A stretch of 13,535 nt of DNA, from positions 1 through 13,535 of the forward strand of contig JAQVUQ010000032.1 of NCBI GenBank assembly GCA_028699365.1, in the 5' to 3' direction. The position numbers and the translations under genes are program-made. Positions 1 to 7,360 of this stretch are shown one piece after another. The number at the start of each line of letters is the position of its first letter. Position 1 is the stretch's first letter. This DNA comes from a bacterium (lineage in GTDB: Bacteria; UBP13; UBA5359). The notes below the pieces were generated by a model that saw only the letters and a program-made list of their open reading frames with translations, had not been told where the DNA came from and did no database searches.

Positions 1-645
1 TATGGATACATGCGGCGTATCGTAGGACATCCTCTCGTATATTTCGTCGGATAGAACTATCAGATCGTGCTTGACGGCGATTGCCGCTATCCGTTTGAGC
101 TCCTCAGCGGGCAGCGACATACCGGTAGGATTATTGGGATAGCAGAGCAGTATGGCCTTTGTCTTGTCGGTTACGGCGCTCTCGATAATCCCGGCGTTTA
201 CTCTGAAACCGTCGGTGCCGCTTGCCGCGACGGGCGCGACCACACCGCCGGCCATAACGACGCACGGCTTGTACGATACGTATGACGGCTCAGGAACAAT
301 AACTTCATCACCAGGGTTGAGGATAGCCCGCAGCGTTATATCCAGAGCCTCGCTCACACCTACGGTTACAAGTACCTCGCTCTCCGGGTTGTACTCCAGA
401 CCATGCCTTGCGGCTATATGTCCGGATATGACCCGGCGCAACTCCAGCAGCCCGTGATTGGAGGTATACATGGTCTGTCCCTGTGCCAGCGACGTGACAC
501 AGGCGTTTCTTATCCTCTCGGGGGTGACGAAATCCGGTTCGCCTATCCCCAGCGACAATACGTTATCCATGGTGGAGACAATGTCGAAAAACCGTCTGAT
601 CCCGGACGGCGGCATGGCCTCGATTATTCGCGATATCCTACTCAT
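1..645 (-). CDS. PLP-dependent aminotransferase, class I/II (partial, N-terminal 215 residues)
   Basis: The frame opens with ATG at 645 and stays open to base 1, giving exactly 215 codons; the C-terminal half lies beyond the window. The translation has the fold-type I aminotransferase signature: an N-terminal SLGIGEPDF segment, the YTSNHGLLELR substrate-side motif, LLCYPNNPTG (the Asn of this motif contacts the cofactor) and LSDEIYERMSYD (Asp and Tyr contact the pyridine ring and phenolic oxygen of PLP). The Schiff-base lysine would lie past the edge, so activity cannot be confirmed. Known relatives transfer amino groups between an amino acid (Asp, Ala or aromatic) and 2-oxoglutarate; the substrate cannot be told from this half. 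The start overlaps the scpB stop by 8 nt (ATGAGTAG), implying translational coupling and co-transcription with scpB. Family assignment is firm; substrate is unknown. Confidence 0.9.
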   Translation of the reverse strand, partial: MSRISRIIEAMPPSGIRRFFDIVSTMDNVLSLGIGEPDFVTPERIRNACVTSLAQGQTMYTSNHGLLELRRVISGHIAARHGLEYNPESEVLVTVGVSEALDITLRAILNPGDEVIVPEPSYVSYKPCVVMAGGVVAPVAASGTDGFRVNAGIIESAVTDKTKAILLCYPNNPTGMSLPAEELKRIAAIAVKHDLIVLSDEIYERMSYDTPHVSI

Positions 646-1171
646 CACTCTTTTCCTCCTCATTCTCTTCCGCACCTTCCGGCATAGGCGGCAGATCGCT
701 CAACCCGTTAAAGCCGAAATATCTCAAAAACTCCTCGGTTGTTCCGTAAAGCATAGGCCTGCCTACGGTATCCTTGCGCCCCACGGACTCAATCAGCCTG
801 TGCAGACAGAGCCTCTCAACGACACCGTCGCAATTCACACCCCTGATGGCCTCGATCTCAGCTCTTGTGATAGGCTGTTTGTAGGCGATAATGGCCATAG
901 TCTCCATAGCCGCCCGCGAGAGGCGTCCACGCTCGTGGGCCAGAAGTCTTTCCACATATCCGGAGAACTCGCCCCTGGTACACATCTGATATCCGCCTGC
1001 CACCGGCACTATCTGCAGCCCGCCTGCCGCATAGTCATCCATGAGACGCTGGGCCAATTCCTCCACCGTATCCGGCGGCAGTTCCAGCAGCGTTGCGGCC
1101 TGCCTGACGTCAAGCGGCCCACCGGCTACAAAAAGGAGCGCCTCCAGAGCATTCTTCCGGTCCTCAAGCAT
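638..1171 (-). CDS. scpB: ScpB, segregation and condensation protein B
   Basis: Cytosolic winged-helix (kleisin-associated) subunit of the SMC-ScpA-ScpB condensin, which compacts and segregates the chromosome. The protein has the diagnostic central stretch RGRLSRAAMETMAIIAYKQP followed by ITRAEIEAIRGVN, then GRKDTVGRPMLYGTTEEFLRYFG, and an acidic C-terminal tail (EENEEEKSDE). At about 177 residues it is normal for the family. I choose the ATG at 1171 rather than the one at 1177: a GAGG lies 9 nt upstream of 1171 but only 3 nt upstream of 1177, and the 1171 start overlaps the scpA stop in the common ATGCTTGA arrangement (8 nt). The difference is two residues. It sits directly after its partner scpA, the usual order, and its stop overlaps the aminotransferase start. 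Confidence 0.95.
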   Translation of the reverse strand: MLEDRKNALEALLFVAGGPLDVRQAATLLELPPDTVEELAQRLMDDYAAGGLQIVPVAGGYQMCTRGEFSGYVERLLAHERGRLSRAAMETMAIIAYKQPITRAEIEAIRGVNCDGVVERLCLHRLIESVGRKDTVGRPMLYGTTEEFLRYFGFNGLSDLPPMPEGAEENEEEKSDE

Positions 1172-1931
1172 TGGCATATTCCTCGCATAAGGCTATCTCT
1201 ATCTCGCCGAAGCACTTCTCCTGCACGGCCCTGATACGTCTCTTCTTAATCAGTTCCAGCACAGCCAGCAGGGTTACGACAATCTCACGTCTGGTCGGTC
1301 TGTCGCTGAAAAGCCGCCTGAAAGAGATGCGACCGTCAGATCTTCGCAGTTTGCCGAGCACCATGCTTACCCGCTGTTCAACGGTCTCCTCGTCCCTGAC
1401 GATCTTTCTCTCGTCCTCCGCCTCGTCCGGGGCAGCGCTTTCAAGCACCCGGCTGAACGCTTCCAGCAGATCAAAGACCGATACACCATCCACCAGACTC
1501 GCACTGACCGCAGGACGCAGTTCATCCAGTTCTACCGGATGCCGCACGAACACGCCGCGCCATTCGCTCTCACGTTCGGACATAGTCTGTGCCGCCTCTT
1601 TGTAAAGCTTGTATTCCATGAGGCGTGCCACCAACTCCTGGCGCGGGTCAGGACCGTCACTCATTGCCTGCAGTTCCTCCTCATCCGGAGGCAGCAGCAT
1701 TTTGGACTTGATTCTTAACAGCTCGGCCGCCATCACCAGAAATTCAGCGGCAACATTAATGTTCAGTTCCTCCATCAGGCGAATAAAATCGAGATACTGA
1801 GCCGTTATCTTTGCCACCTGGAGATTCGCAATATCCATCTCCGAACGATTTATCAGATGCAGAAGGAGATCCAGCGGGCCCTCGAAATCCTCCAGCCTTA
1901 TTATGCACACATCCTCCGTCAGATTATTCAT
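1164..1931 (-). CDS. scpA: ScpA, segregation and condensation protein A
   Basis: Bacterial kleisin that bridges the SMC heads and recruits ScpB. The N-terminus carries the family hallmark RLEDFEGPLDLLLHLINRSE followed by DIANLQVAKITAQYL (SMC neck-binding helices). The middle (FLVMAAELLRIKSKMLLPP) is also typical, and the C-terminal winged helix (REIVVTLLAVLELIKKRRI, then FGEIEIAL) binds the SMC head. Length 255 aa is normal. The start is the ATG at 1931, 5 nt after the trpS stop; its SD is weak (an AGG only), so it is probably translated by coupling to trpS. The next plausible start (a GTG at codon 8) would still leave the conserved LEDFEGPLDLL intact, so the call does not depend on it. Confidence 0.96.
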   Translation of the reverse strand: MNNLTEDVCIIRLEDFEGPLDLLLHLINRSEMDIANLQVAKITAQYLDFIRLMEELNINVAAEFLVMAAELLRIKSKMLLPPDEEELQAMSDGPDPRQELVARLMEYKLYKEAAQTMSERESEWRGVFVRHPVELDELRPAVSASLVDGVSVFDLLEAFSRVLESAAPDEAEDERKIVRDEETVEQRVSMVLGKLRRSDGRISFRRLFSDRPTRREIVVTLLAVLELIKKRRIRAVQEKCFGEIEIALCEEYANA

Positions 1932-1936
1932 AATAC

Positions 1937-2911
1937 CTACAATCCCATGGCATTCATAGCTTCCGACAGATTGGCTGCAGCCATAACCGAAGCCTTCTTC
2001 GCACCATCCGCCAACAGACGGTCGATGAAATCAGGCTGCTTCTCGTATCGGCTGCGTCTTTCATGAACGGGCTGCAGATACTCTATGACGGCATCTGCCA
2101 GATACCCCTTGCATTTCACGCAACCCAGCGTCCCTTCGCGGCACTCCGCTTCGATCTCGCTGCATCTCTCCGGCAGAAAGATATTCTCATAGGCAAACAC
2201 GTTACAAATTTCCGGCCTGCCGGGGCTGTCCTTGTATATCTTCTGCGGATCGGTTACCGCTCCTCTTATCCTCTCTCGAATAGTCCCGGCATCGTCTGAG
2301 AGAAAGATACAGTTGCCGTAACTCTTACTCATCTTTCGTCCGTCCAGGCCGGGAACCTTGGATGCAGCCGTCAAAAGCGCCTTCGGCTCGGGAAAAACCG
2401 TGCCGTATAAATAGTTAAAGCGCCTGACAATCTCCCGGGTAAGTTCCAGATGAGGTAATTGGTCCTCACCGACGGGAACAGCGTCGGCCTTGTATAACAG
2501 GATATCCGCCGCCTGCAGCAGAGGATACCCCAGAAAGCCGTAGGTCGACAGATCCTTCCCCTTTATCTCCTGCATCTGCTCTTTATAGGTGGGACACCTC
2601 TCCAGCCATGGCAGGGGAGTTATCATGGAGAGCATCAAATGCAGGACGGCGTGCTGATAAACATCCGATTGCCGGAAAATTACACTTTTCTCGTGATCGA
2701 TGCCCGCACTGAGCCAATCGATCACCATCTGGCGCACGTTATCACGTAAAGCCGACGGATCTTCATACTCAGACGTCAGTGCATGCCAGTCGGCCACCAT
2801 AAAATAGCACCGGTATTCATCCTGAAGCTTTTTCCAGTTATTAATGACACCAAGAAGATGCCCAAGGTGCAGCCTTCCGGTCGGCCGCATACCGCTGAGA
2901 ATAGTCCCCAT
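1937..2911 (-). CDS. trpS: Tryptophan-tRNA ligase (TrpRS), with predicted Fe-S cysteine motif
   Basis: Class I aminoacyl-tRNA synthetase that charges tRNA-Trp. The HIGH-like motif is LHLGHLLG (residues 14-21), the KMSKS loop is intact (residues 193-197, GRKMSKSYGN), and SGMRPTGRLHLGH is the usual TrpRS N-terminus. I use the ATG at 2911 (324 aa) instead of the frame's first start at 2932, because GGAGG (2917-2921) sits 5 nt upstream and the conserved protein begins there; this start lies 13 nt past the upstream M50 stop. Unusual: cysteines at 236, 257, 264 and 267 form C-x20-C-x6-C-x2-C, close to the C-x22-C-x6-C-x2-C that ligates a [4Fe-4S] cluster in Thermotoga maritima TrpRS. Cluster binding is inferred from this spacing. 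The gene lies in a run with M50 peptidase, scpA and scpB. Confidence 0.97.
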   Translation of the reverse strand: MGTILSGMRPTGRLHLGHLLGVINNWKKLQDEYRCYFMVADWHALTSEYEDPSALRDNVRQMVIDWLSAGIDHEKSVIFRQSDVYQHAVLHLMLSMITPLPWLERCPTYKEQMQEIKGKDLSTYGFLGYPLLQAADILLYKADAVPVGEDQLPHLELTREIVRRFNYLYGTVFPEPKALLTAASKVPGLDGRKMSKSYGNCIFLSDDAGTIRERIRGAVTDPQKIYKDSPGRPEICNVFAYENIFLPERCSEIEAECREGTLGCVKCKGYLADAVIEYLQPVHERRSRYEKQPDFIDRLLADGAKKASVMAAANLSEAMNAMGL

Positions 2912-2924
2912 CAGATCCTCCGTT

Positions 2925-3551
2925 TCAAGCACCGATCAGAAGTGTGGCTGCCGGAAATACGATATGTCTGGCCAGAAAGTCGATACCATGTGTAAATATC
3001 AGAAAGAGCAGAATCAGCATACCGTAAGGTTCGATCCTCGACAGGCGGTACGCCTGCCTGTGCGGCAGCAGGCCCATCAGTATCTTTGAGCCGTCCAGAG
3101 GCGGCACCGGCAGCAGATTGAATATGGCCAGCATGATGTTGACGATAACGCCCGCGTAGCAGACATAACCTAAAAGACCCAGATCAACCGAAGGGAAGAA
3201 GACGCCTGCTCCCATAACCCTGAGTATCAGAGCGTATATCAGCGCCTGGGCAGCATTGGCGGCGGGACCGGCAAGCGATACCAGAACCATACCCCGGCGT
3301 GGATCCTTCATGTTGTAAACGTTTACCGGCACCGGCTTGGCCCACCCGAAGCCGATACCTGCCGCAAGTGAGATAAGAAAGAAGATTGCCCCCAGCGGAT
3401 CGATATGCGAAACCGGATTCAACGTCAACCGCCCGGCCCATTTGGCCGTAGGATCGCCAAGCCTGTACGCAACCCAGCCGTGGGCCACTTCGTGAAGAAT
3501 GATGGCCAGCAAAAATACAGGTAATGATACTAAAATGGACTGGATATTCAA
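2925..3551 (-). CDS. Site-2-protease-like M50 family membrane zinc peptidase
   Basis: Polytopic intramembrane metalloprotease of the short S2P/YwhC-type group. The zinc motif HEVAH is at residues 20-24 inside the first hydrophobic helix (VFLLAIILHEVAHGWVAYRL), and the second signature NLLPVPPLDG (145-154) supplies the third ligand Asp153. No PDZ domain is present and the length is 208 aa, so it is not a full RseP; the substrate is unknown. The start is a TTG at 3551, preceded by GAGGAG at 9 nt; no ATG or GTG in this frame precedes the zinc motif. Its stop is 13 nt before the trpS start, so the two are likely co-translated. A possible promoter and a repeat-rich 65-bp gap lie upstream. Confidence 0.93.
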   Translation of the reverse strand: MNIQSILVSLPVFLLAIILHEVAHGWVAYRLGDPTAKWAGRLTLNPVSHIDPLGAIFFLISLAAGIGFGWAKPVPVNVYNMKDPRRGMVLVSLAGPAANAAQALIYALILRVMGAGVFFPSVDLGLLGYVCYAGVIVNIMLAIFNLLPVPPLDGSKILMGLLPHRQAYRLSRIEPYGMLILLFLIFTHGIDFLARHIVFPAATLLIGA

Positions 3552-3564
3552 ACGGTAATGCTCC

Positions 3565-3597
3565 TCTGATTAATCTGTTTAATCTGTGTCTGATTTC
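3565..3597. repeat. Short degenerate tandem repeat, unit about 9 bp (TCTGNTTAA)
   Basis: On the plus strand this reads TCTGATTAA, TCTGTTTAA, then a shorter TCTGTG, then TCTGATTTC. It lies in the 65-bp gap between the MFS gene and the M50 peptidase gene and ends just before the peptidase SD. It resembles in style, though not in unit, the 7-bp arrays elsewhere in this window. Confidence 0.55.
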
Positions 3598-3604
3598 ATA
3601 GTGT

Positions 3605-3633
3605 AGTTTAACATAATCAGAGGTCTTTCTCAA
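3605..3633 (-). promoter_or_regulatory. Possible sigma70-like promoter for the M50-trpS-scpAB group
   Basis: On the minus strand TTGAGA (3628-3633) and TAAACT (3605-3610) are separated by 17 nt, upstream of the M50 start. The -10 matches only 4 of 6 consensus positions and the -35 lies within the end of the MFS gene, so this is a weak candidate. The alternative is read-through from the riboflavin operon; no terminator is visible in the gap. Confidence 0.3.
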
Positions 3634-4876
3634 CGCTGCCGTTTCTCATATAAAGTATCGCCAGCAGCGTTGTCAGCGTCAGAAAGACGGCACTGATATA
3701 AAATGGCATGCTGAATCCGAAACGGTCCTTAGTATATCCGCCCAGGATCGGTCCGATAACGGCGCCGATACCCTGCGCTGTGCCCAGCAGCCCTATCACA
3801 GCTCCTGTTCGTCCCCTGGGAGCTACCTCGGTTATATGCGCCAGCCAGGCCGGTACAGCGGTGACAAAGCCCAGTCCCGCCATGATGCCGAGGGGAAGAA
3901 AGAAGATAAGTTCTCTGGCAAAGGGAATAAGCCATATGGCTATAGACGCCAGCAAACCACCGATAATCACAGCCGTCCTCTTGCCTATCCGGTCGGCCAT
4001 TCTGCCCAGTGGAATTGAGAAAAGAGCTATGCTGGCGGCAGGCAGAATAAAGAGAACGGGTATTTGGGCCTGGCTTATGCCCATCACTTCAGTGATGTAT
4101 TTGATGAGTATCGGAGCCAGAGCACTGATTCCCAGCATCTGCGTTGTCCCCATAAGATAGAGGGCCGGCAGATTACCCTGAAAAAGGCTCTTACGCTCCG
4201 CTTGAACTCCTGGCTCCCGGCTCCTGGCTCCTGAACCTGCAAACGCACCCTCATGTTCATACTCATGCGCAGCCTGCGGCTGTTTGCTCCATCTAACCGA
4301 CCATGCCACCAGCAGGGCGAAGAGAAAGATTGCGCTTACGGTATAGAAGAGGAAGCGTATATCGGTGAATGCAGCCAGCATCAAGCTGCCGGCGACAGGC
4401 CCCAGTCCCACCCCGATCATGTAAGCCATATTGAAGACGCTCAGCGCCGTCGTTCTCTCCTTAATATCGACTACGTCGGCGGCAATGGCGCTGATGGAAG
4501 GCCAGAGCGCCGCCGCACCCGCCCCATCCATAGCCCTGAAGACCAGAATGAGCCAGGAAAACGGAGCCACGGCTATCAGTAAAGGCGTCAGGGTTGAAGC
4601 AGCCATACCTGCCACCATCAACGGCTTTCTACCGATACGATCGCTCAAATGTCCCAGTACAGGCTTGAGAACCATCTCCGTTCCCGTAAACGCCGCTATA
4701 GTCAGACCGACAAAGGCATAGCTGGTCCTGAACCTGTCCGTCAGATATATCGGCAGACCGGAAAGAAGCATCAATGAGTAACCCATTTCAGCTATGACGG
4801 AGAGCAACGCCAACGGCAACAGAACGGGATAGCGCTCGAAGATGGAAAAATACGTACTGCGCAGGCGCTGCAGCAT
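3617..4876 (-). CDS. MFS transporter (12-helix major facilitator), last gene of the riboflavin operon
   Basis: Polytopic inner-membrane secondary transporter, 419 aa, with about 12 hydrophobic segments. The MFS loop 2-3 motif is GHLSDRIGRKPL (75-86), echoed in loop 8-9 as GRMADRIGKRTAVI (about 291-304), and a helix-4 motif follows (FRAMDGAGAAALWPSISA). The substrate cannot be read from sequence. It begins 16 nt after the ribH stop on the same strand, so it probably belongs to the FMN-riboswitch operon; this makes flavin or precursor transport a hypothesis only, as drug/sugar efflux families look similar. The start is the ATG at 4876; the nearest SD-like AAGGA is unusually close (about 2 nt), so initiation may be weak. 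The central cytoplasmic loop (residues 215-224) carries an in-frame 28-bp heptamer array. Confidence 0.9.
   Translation of the reverse strand: MLQRLRSTYFSIFERYPVLLPLALLSVIAEMGYSLMLLSGLPIYLTDRFRTSYAFVGLTIAAFTGTEMVLKPVLGHLSDRIGRKPLMVAGMAASTLTPLLIAVAPFSWLILVFRAMDGAGAAALWPSISAIAADVVDIKERTTALSVFNMAYMIGVGLGPVAGSLMLAAFTDIRFLFYTVSAIFLFALLVAWSVRWSKQPQAAHEYEHEGAFAGSGARSREPGVQAERKSLFQGNLPALYLMGTTQMLGISALAPILIKYITEVMGISQAQIPVLFILPAASIALFSIPLGRMADRIGKRTAVIIGGLLASIAIWLIPFARELIFFLPLGIMAGLGFVTAVPAWLAHITEVAPRGRTGAVIGLLGTAQGIGAVIGPILGGYTKDRFGFSMPFYISAVFLTLTTLLAILYMRNGSVEKDL
4207..4234. repeat. 7-bp tandem array, 4 units (CTCCTGG type), inside MFS coding sequence
   Basis: The plus strand reads CTCCTGG, CTCCCGG, CTCCTGG, CTCCTGA without interruption. 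It encodes the low-complexity loop GARSREPGVQ between the two six-helix halves of the transporter, where an insertion is easily tolerated. Confidence 0.8.
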
Positions 4877-4892
4877 ATCCTTAATAATCCCG

Positions 4893-5357
4893 CTACAGCA
4901 TCTTCAGCAGATTGGCCATCTCGATGGCGGTTACGGCGGCGTCCCAGCCCTTGTTTCCGCTCTTGGCGCCGGCCCGCTCTATGGCCTGCTCCAGATTGTC
5001 GGCAGTGATGACGCCGAAGGTTATGGGAATACCCGAGGCCGAAGCCGCCTGCGCCACTCCCTTGGCCGCTTCGGCGGCTACGTAATCAAAATGAGGCGTG
5101 CCGCCGCGTATTATCGCTCCAAGGCAGATAACGGCGTCGTATTTACCGCTCTTGGCCATCTTTCCGGCTATCAGCGGCAATTCAAAAGCACCGGGAACGT
5201 AAGCGACTTCCACCGCTTCCTCGGACAGGCCGTGACGCTTCAAGGCATCCACCGCTCCATCCAGCAGCCGCATGGTAATGATCTCGTTGAATCTGCTGAC
5301 CGCAATACCGATCGACAATCCCTCGGCAACCAGGTTGCCCTCATACGTTTTAAACAT
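4893..5357 (-). CDS. ribH: 6,7-dimethyl-8-ribityllumazine synthase
   Basis: Penultimate step of riboflavin synthesis: condenses 5-amino-6-ribitylamino-uracil with 3,4-dihydroxy-2-butanone 4-phosphate to give lumazine; homologues assemble into pentamers or 60-mer capsids. Motifs in order: SRFNEIIT (substrate pocket), [23 protein letters not shown] (with the conserved catalytic-region His), [17 protein letters not shown] and the C-terminal [14 protein letters not shown]. Length 154 aa is standard. The ATG at 5357 has a near-perfect SD (AAGGAGG, 5 nt spacing), the strongest in the operon, consistent with high output for an oligomeric enzyme. It starts 10 nt after the ribBA stop. Confidence 0.98.
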   Translation of the reverse strand: MFKTYEGNLVAEGLSIGIAVSRFNEIITMRLLDGAVDALKRHGLSEEAVEVAYVPGAFELPLIAGKMAKSGKYDAVICLGAIIRGGTPHFDYVAAEAAKGVAQAASASGIPITFGVITADNLEQAIERAGAKSGNKGWDAAVTAIEMANLLKML

Positions 5358-5367
5358 CTATTCCTCC

Positions 5368-6624
5368 TTATACCGTCAAAAAATGTCCCATTTTCTGTCG
5401 TTTAGTTCTGAGATAGGCCCTGTTCTGATCATTGGCCGTTATCTCCAGCGGCACCCGCTCCACTACGGTGAGACCGTAGCCTTCAAGGCCGACGATCTTT
5501 CTGGGATTGTTAGTTATCAGGCGTATCCGCCTCAATCCCAGATCGTAAAGTATCTGGGCGCCGATGCCGTAATCACGCAGATCGGCCGGGAATCCCAGCT
5601 CCACATTGGCTTCTACCGTATCCTTACCCTGCTCCTGAAGAGCATACGCCCTGAGCTTGTTAGCCAGACCTATGCCCCGCCCCTCCTGCCGCATATAAAG
5701 CAGAACGCCGCCCTCGGCAGCTATCAACGACATGGCCGCATCCAGTTGCTCTCCGCAATCGCATCTCAGGCTTCCGAAGACATCGCCGGTAAGGCATTCG
5801 GAGTGAACTCTCACCAGATGCGCCTTCTCAGGATTCAACTCGCCCATCACCAGTGCCAGATGCGTATCGCCTCTGCGCAGAATCGTCTCGTAAGCCATCG
5901 ATCTGAACTCGCCGTATGAAGTAGGAAGCTTTACCTCTGCTACTTTGATAATCAGGTGTTCCTTCCTTCGCCGGTATTCTATGATATCCTTTACGGATAT
6001 TATCATCAAGCCGTGTCTTTGGGCAAAGATCTCCAACTGAGGCATTCTGGCCATGCTGCCATCCTCGTTCATGATCTCGCATATGACCCCTGCCGGCACC
6101 AATCCCGCCGCTCTGGCCAGATCAACGGCTGCCTCTGTATGCCCGGCTCTAACCAGGACGCCGCCGTCTCTGGCTATCAGAGGAAAGATATGCCCGGGAC
6201 GTCTCAGATCTTCCGCCCGGCTTTTGGGATCTGCCGCCGTCTTGATCGTCCGGGCACGATCATAGGCCGATATACCGGTAGTCGTTTCTTCTGTCGCATC
6301 GATAGAGACGGTAAAAGCGGTTCTCATGCTCTCGTTGTTAACGGGCACCATCGGGGCCAGATCCAGCCTGTCGGCTGCTGCCTGCTCCAACGGCATACAT
6401 ATAAGCCCGCGACCGTGAAGAGCCATGAAATTGACCATCTCGGGAGTGACCATCTCCGCGGCTGCCAGGAGATCACCTTCGTTCTCCCTGTCGTCGTCAT
6501 CGACTACAATTATCATTCGGCCGGAACGTATCACCGCCAGAGCGGCCTCGACCCGCTCCATGTAGCGCCCTTCGGGCGCAGTTGTTGGTTGTCGGTTGTC
6601 GGTTGTCGGTTTCATGTTCACCAT
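5368..6624 (-). CDS. ribBA: Bifunctional DHBP synthase / GTP cyclohydrolase II
   Basis: Makes both riboflavin precursors. The N-terminal half (about 22-220) is 3,4-dihydroxy-2-butanone 4-phosphate synthase from ribulose 5-phosphate, with acidic loop [28 protein letters not shown] and [12 protein letters not shown]. The C-terminal half (about 222-418) is GTP cyclohydrolase II, with zinc cysteines 277, 288 and 290 ([14 protein letters not shown]), RQEGRGIGL and NNPRK. The start is uncertain. The ATG at 6624 has GAGGG about 6 nt upstream but adds 21 residues of repeat-encoded sequence ([16 protein letters not shown]). The ATG at 6561 (MERVEAAL) matches where the conserved domain begins but its SD (GAAGGG) sits in a hairpin. 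Upstream rpe interconverts the ribulose 5-phosphate substrate, though the two probably belong to separate transcripts. Confidence 0.97.
   Translation of the reverse strand: MVNMKPTTDNRQPTTAPEGRYMERVEAALAVIRSGRMIIVVDDDDRENEGDLLAAAEMVTPEMVNFMALHGRGLICMPLEQAAADRLDLAPMVPVNNESMRTAFTVSIDATEETTTGISAYDRARTIKTAADPKSRAEDLRRPGHIFPLIARDGGVLVRAGHTEAAVDLARAAGLVPAGVICEIMNEDGSMARMPQLEIFAQRHGLMIISVKDIIEYRRRKEHLIIKVAEVKLPTSYGEFRSMAYETILRRGDTHLALVMGELNPEKAHLVRVHSECLTGDVFGSLRCDCGEQLDAAMSLIAAEGGVLLYMRQEGRGIGLANKLRAYALQEQGKDTVEANVELGFPADLRDYGIGAQILYDLGLRRIRLITNNPRKIVGLEGYGLTVVERVPLEITANDQNRAYLRTKRQKMGHFLTV
6565..6608. repeat. Hairpin plus 7-bp tandem array (GTTGTCG type) at the ribBA 5' end
   Basis: The plus strand has GCGCCC-TTC-GGGCGC (6565-6579, 6-bp perfect stem) followed by four heptamers GTTGTTG, GTTGTCG, GTTGTCG, GTTGTCG (6581-6608). 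It lies between the two candidate ribBA starts and is translated as [13 protein letters not shown] if the upstream start is used. The same hairpin-plus-GTTGTYG composition occurs in rsmB. Confidence 0.8.
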
Positions 6625-6671
6625 GCAAGCCCTCAGGCTCGCTATCCTTTTCTATCTAATTTCACATTCAT

Positions 6672-6699
6672 ATTCCGCAATCCGCATTCGCCATTCCGC
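6672..6699. repeat. 7-bp tandem array, 4 units (ATTCCGC type), ribE-ribBA gap
   Basis: The plus strand reads ATTCCGC, AATCCGC, ATTCGCC, ATTCCGC, immediately after the ribE stop codon. It occupies over a third of the 76-bp gap, the widest gap among the rib enzyme genes. Confidence 0.8.
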
Positions 6700-6700
6700 C

Positions 6701-7360
6701 TTAGTTATTGAGCCACGCTTCCAAGGCAGACTCTTTACCTTCTGCCGCAACTTCATACGGTTGTGGTTGCGGGCATGAGCCTGATTCCAGCAGGCGCTTT
6801 ACATATCTGGCCAGCATATCCGCCTCCACGTTGACAATGCGGCCTATCCCGGGGCTTCTCATGGTGGTTGCCCGCCTGGTATGCCCCACCAGCGAAACGG
6901 TAAAACGATTGTCATCCACGGAGACTACCGTCAGGCTTATACCGTCCACGGCTACGGACCCCTTTACGGCTATCAGCGGCATCAGTCCGGCCGGAGCTTC
7001 AACCGTAACCAGGAGAGCGTTATCAGCCGCTTTGAATCCGGTTATCTTTCCTGCGGCATCTACATGTCCGGACACGAGATGCCCTCCCAGAGGCTTGCCG
7101 AGAGAGAGAGCCCTCTCCAGATTCACATCGTCTCCGGAGCCGAGCTTTCCCAGGTTGGTCAGGCGCATCGTCTCCGGCATCACGGACATTCTCACCCGGC
7201 TGCCGGTAATACTCTCCGCCGTAAGGCAGACGCCGTTGACGGCCAGGCTGTCCCCCAGAGAGAGTGATAATCCACCGGCATCCACTACCAGTTCGGCCCC
7301 CGATCCGCTCTGCTTGATCATTTCCACTCTACCGACGGTTTCTATCAATCCTGTGAACAT
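6701..7360 (-). CDS. ribE: Riboflavin synthase, alpha subunit
   Basis: Final step of riboflavin synthesis: dismutates two 6,7-dimethyl-8-ribityllumazine molecules into riboflavin and the pyrimidine precursor, which is recycled by RibH. Two tandem lumazine-binding barrels are evident. The first starts with MFTGLIETVG and has VNGVCLT and the link GGHLVSGHVD; the second has VDGISLTVVSV, GHTRRATTM and NVEADMLARYVKRLL. At 219 aa it is a normal length, with a short C-terminal tail. The start is taken as the ATG at 7360, which overlaps the ribD TGA by one base (TGATG) with GCGAGG 8 nt upstream; a GTG at 7363 is the only nearby alternative. Called ribE here in the E. coli ribC/ribE sense; symbols differ between organisms. 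Confidence 0.97.
   Translation of the reverse strand: MFTGLIETVGRVEMIKQSGSGAELVVDAGGLSLSLGDSLAVNGVCLTAESITGSRVRMSVMPETMRLTNLGKLGSGDDVNLERALSLGKPLGGHLVSGHVDAAGKITGFKAADNALLVTVEAPAGLMPLIAVKGSVAVDGISLTVVSVDDNRFTVSLVGHTRRATTMRSPGIGRIVNVEADMLARYVKRLLESGSCPQPQPYEVAAEGKESALEAWLNN

Noticed and set aside
458-1234. 258-aa open frame on the plus strand
   Set aside because: Fully antiparallel to scpB and the end of scpA, both with strong family motifs; its translation is low in recognisable domains and looks like a shadow frame.
2912-2932. Seven extra N-terminal residues for TrpRS from the start at 2932
   Set aside because: They precede the conserved N-terminus, overlap the M50 stop and encode the GGAGG that serves the ATG at 2911.
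2925-3551. M50 peptidase as RseP/RasP in a sigma-factor control pathway
   Set aside because: The protein is only 208 aa with no PDZ domain, and no anti-sigma or sigma gene is nearby.
5956-6711. 251-aa plus-strand frame opposite ribBA
   Set aside because: Opposite a motif-complete ribBA; the translation is Arg/His/Gly-rich without domain features.
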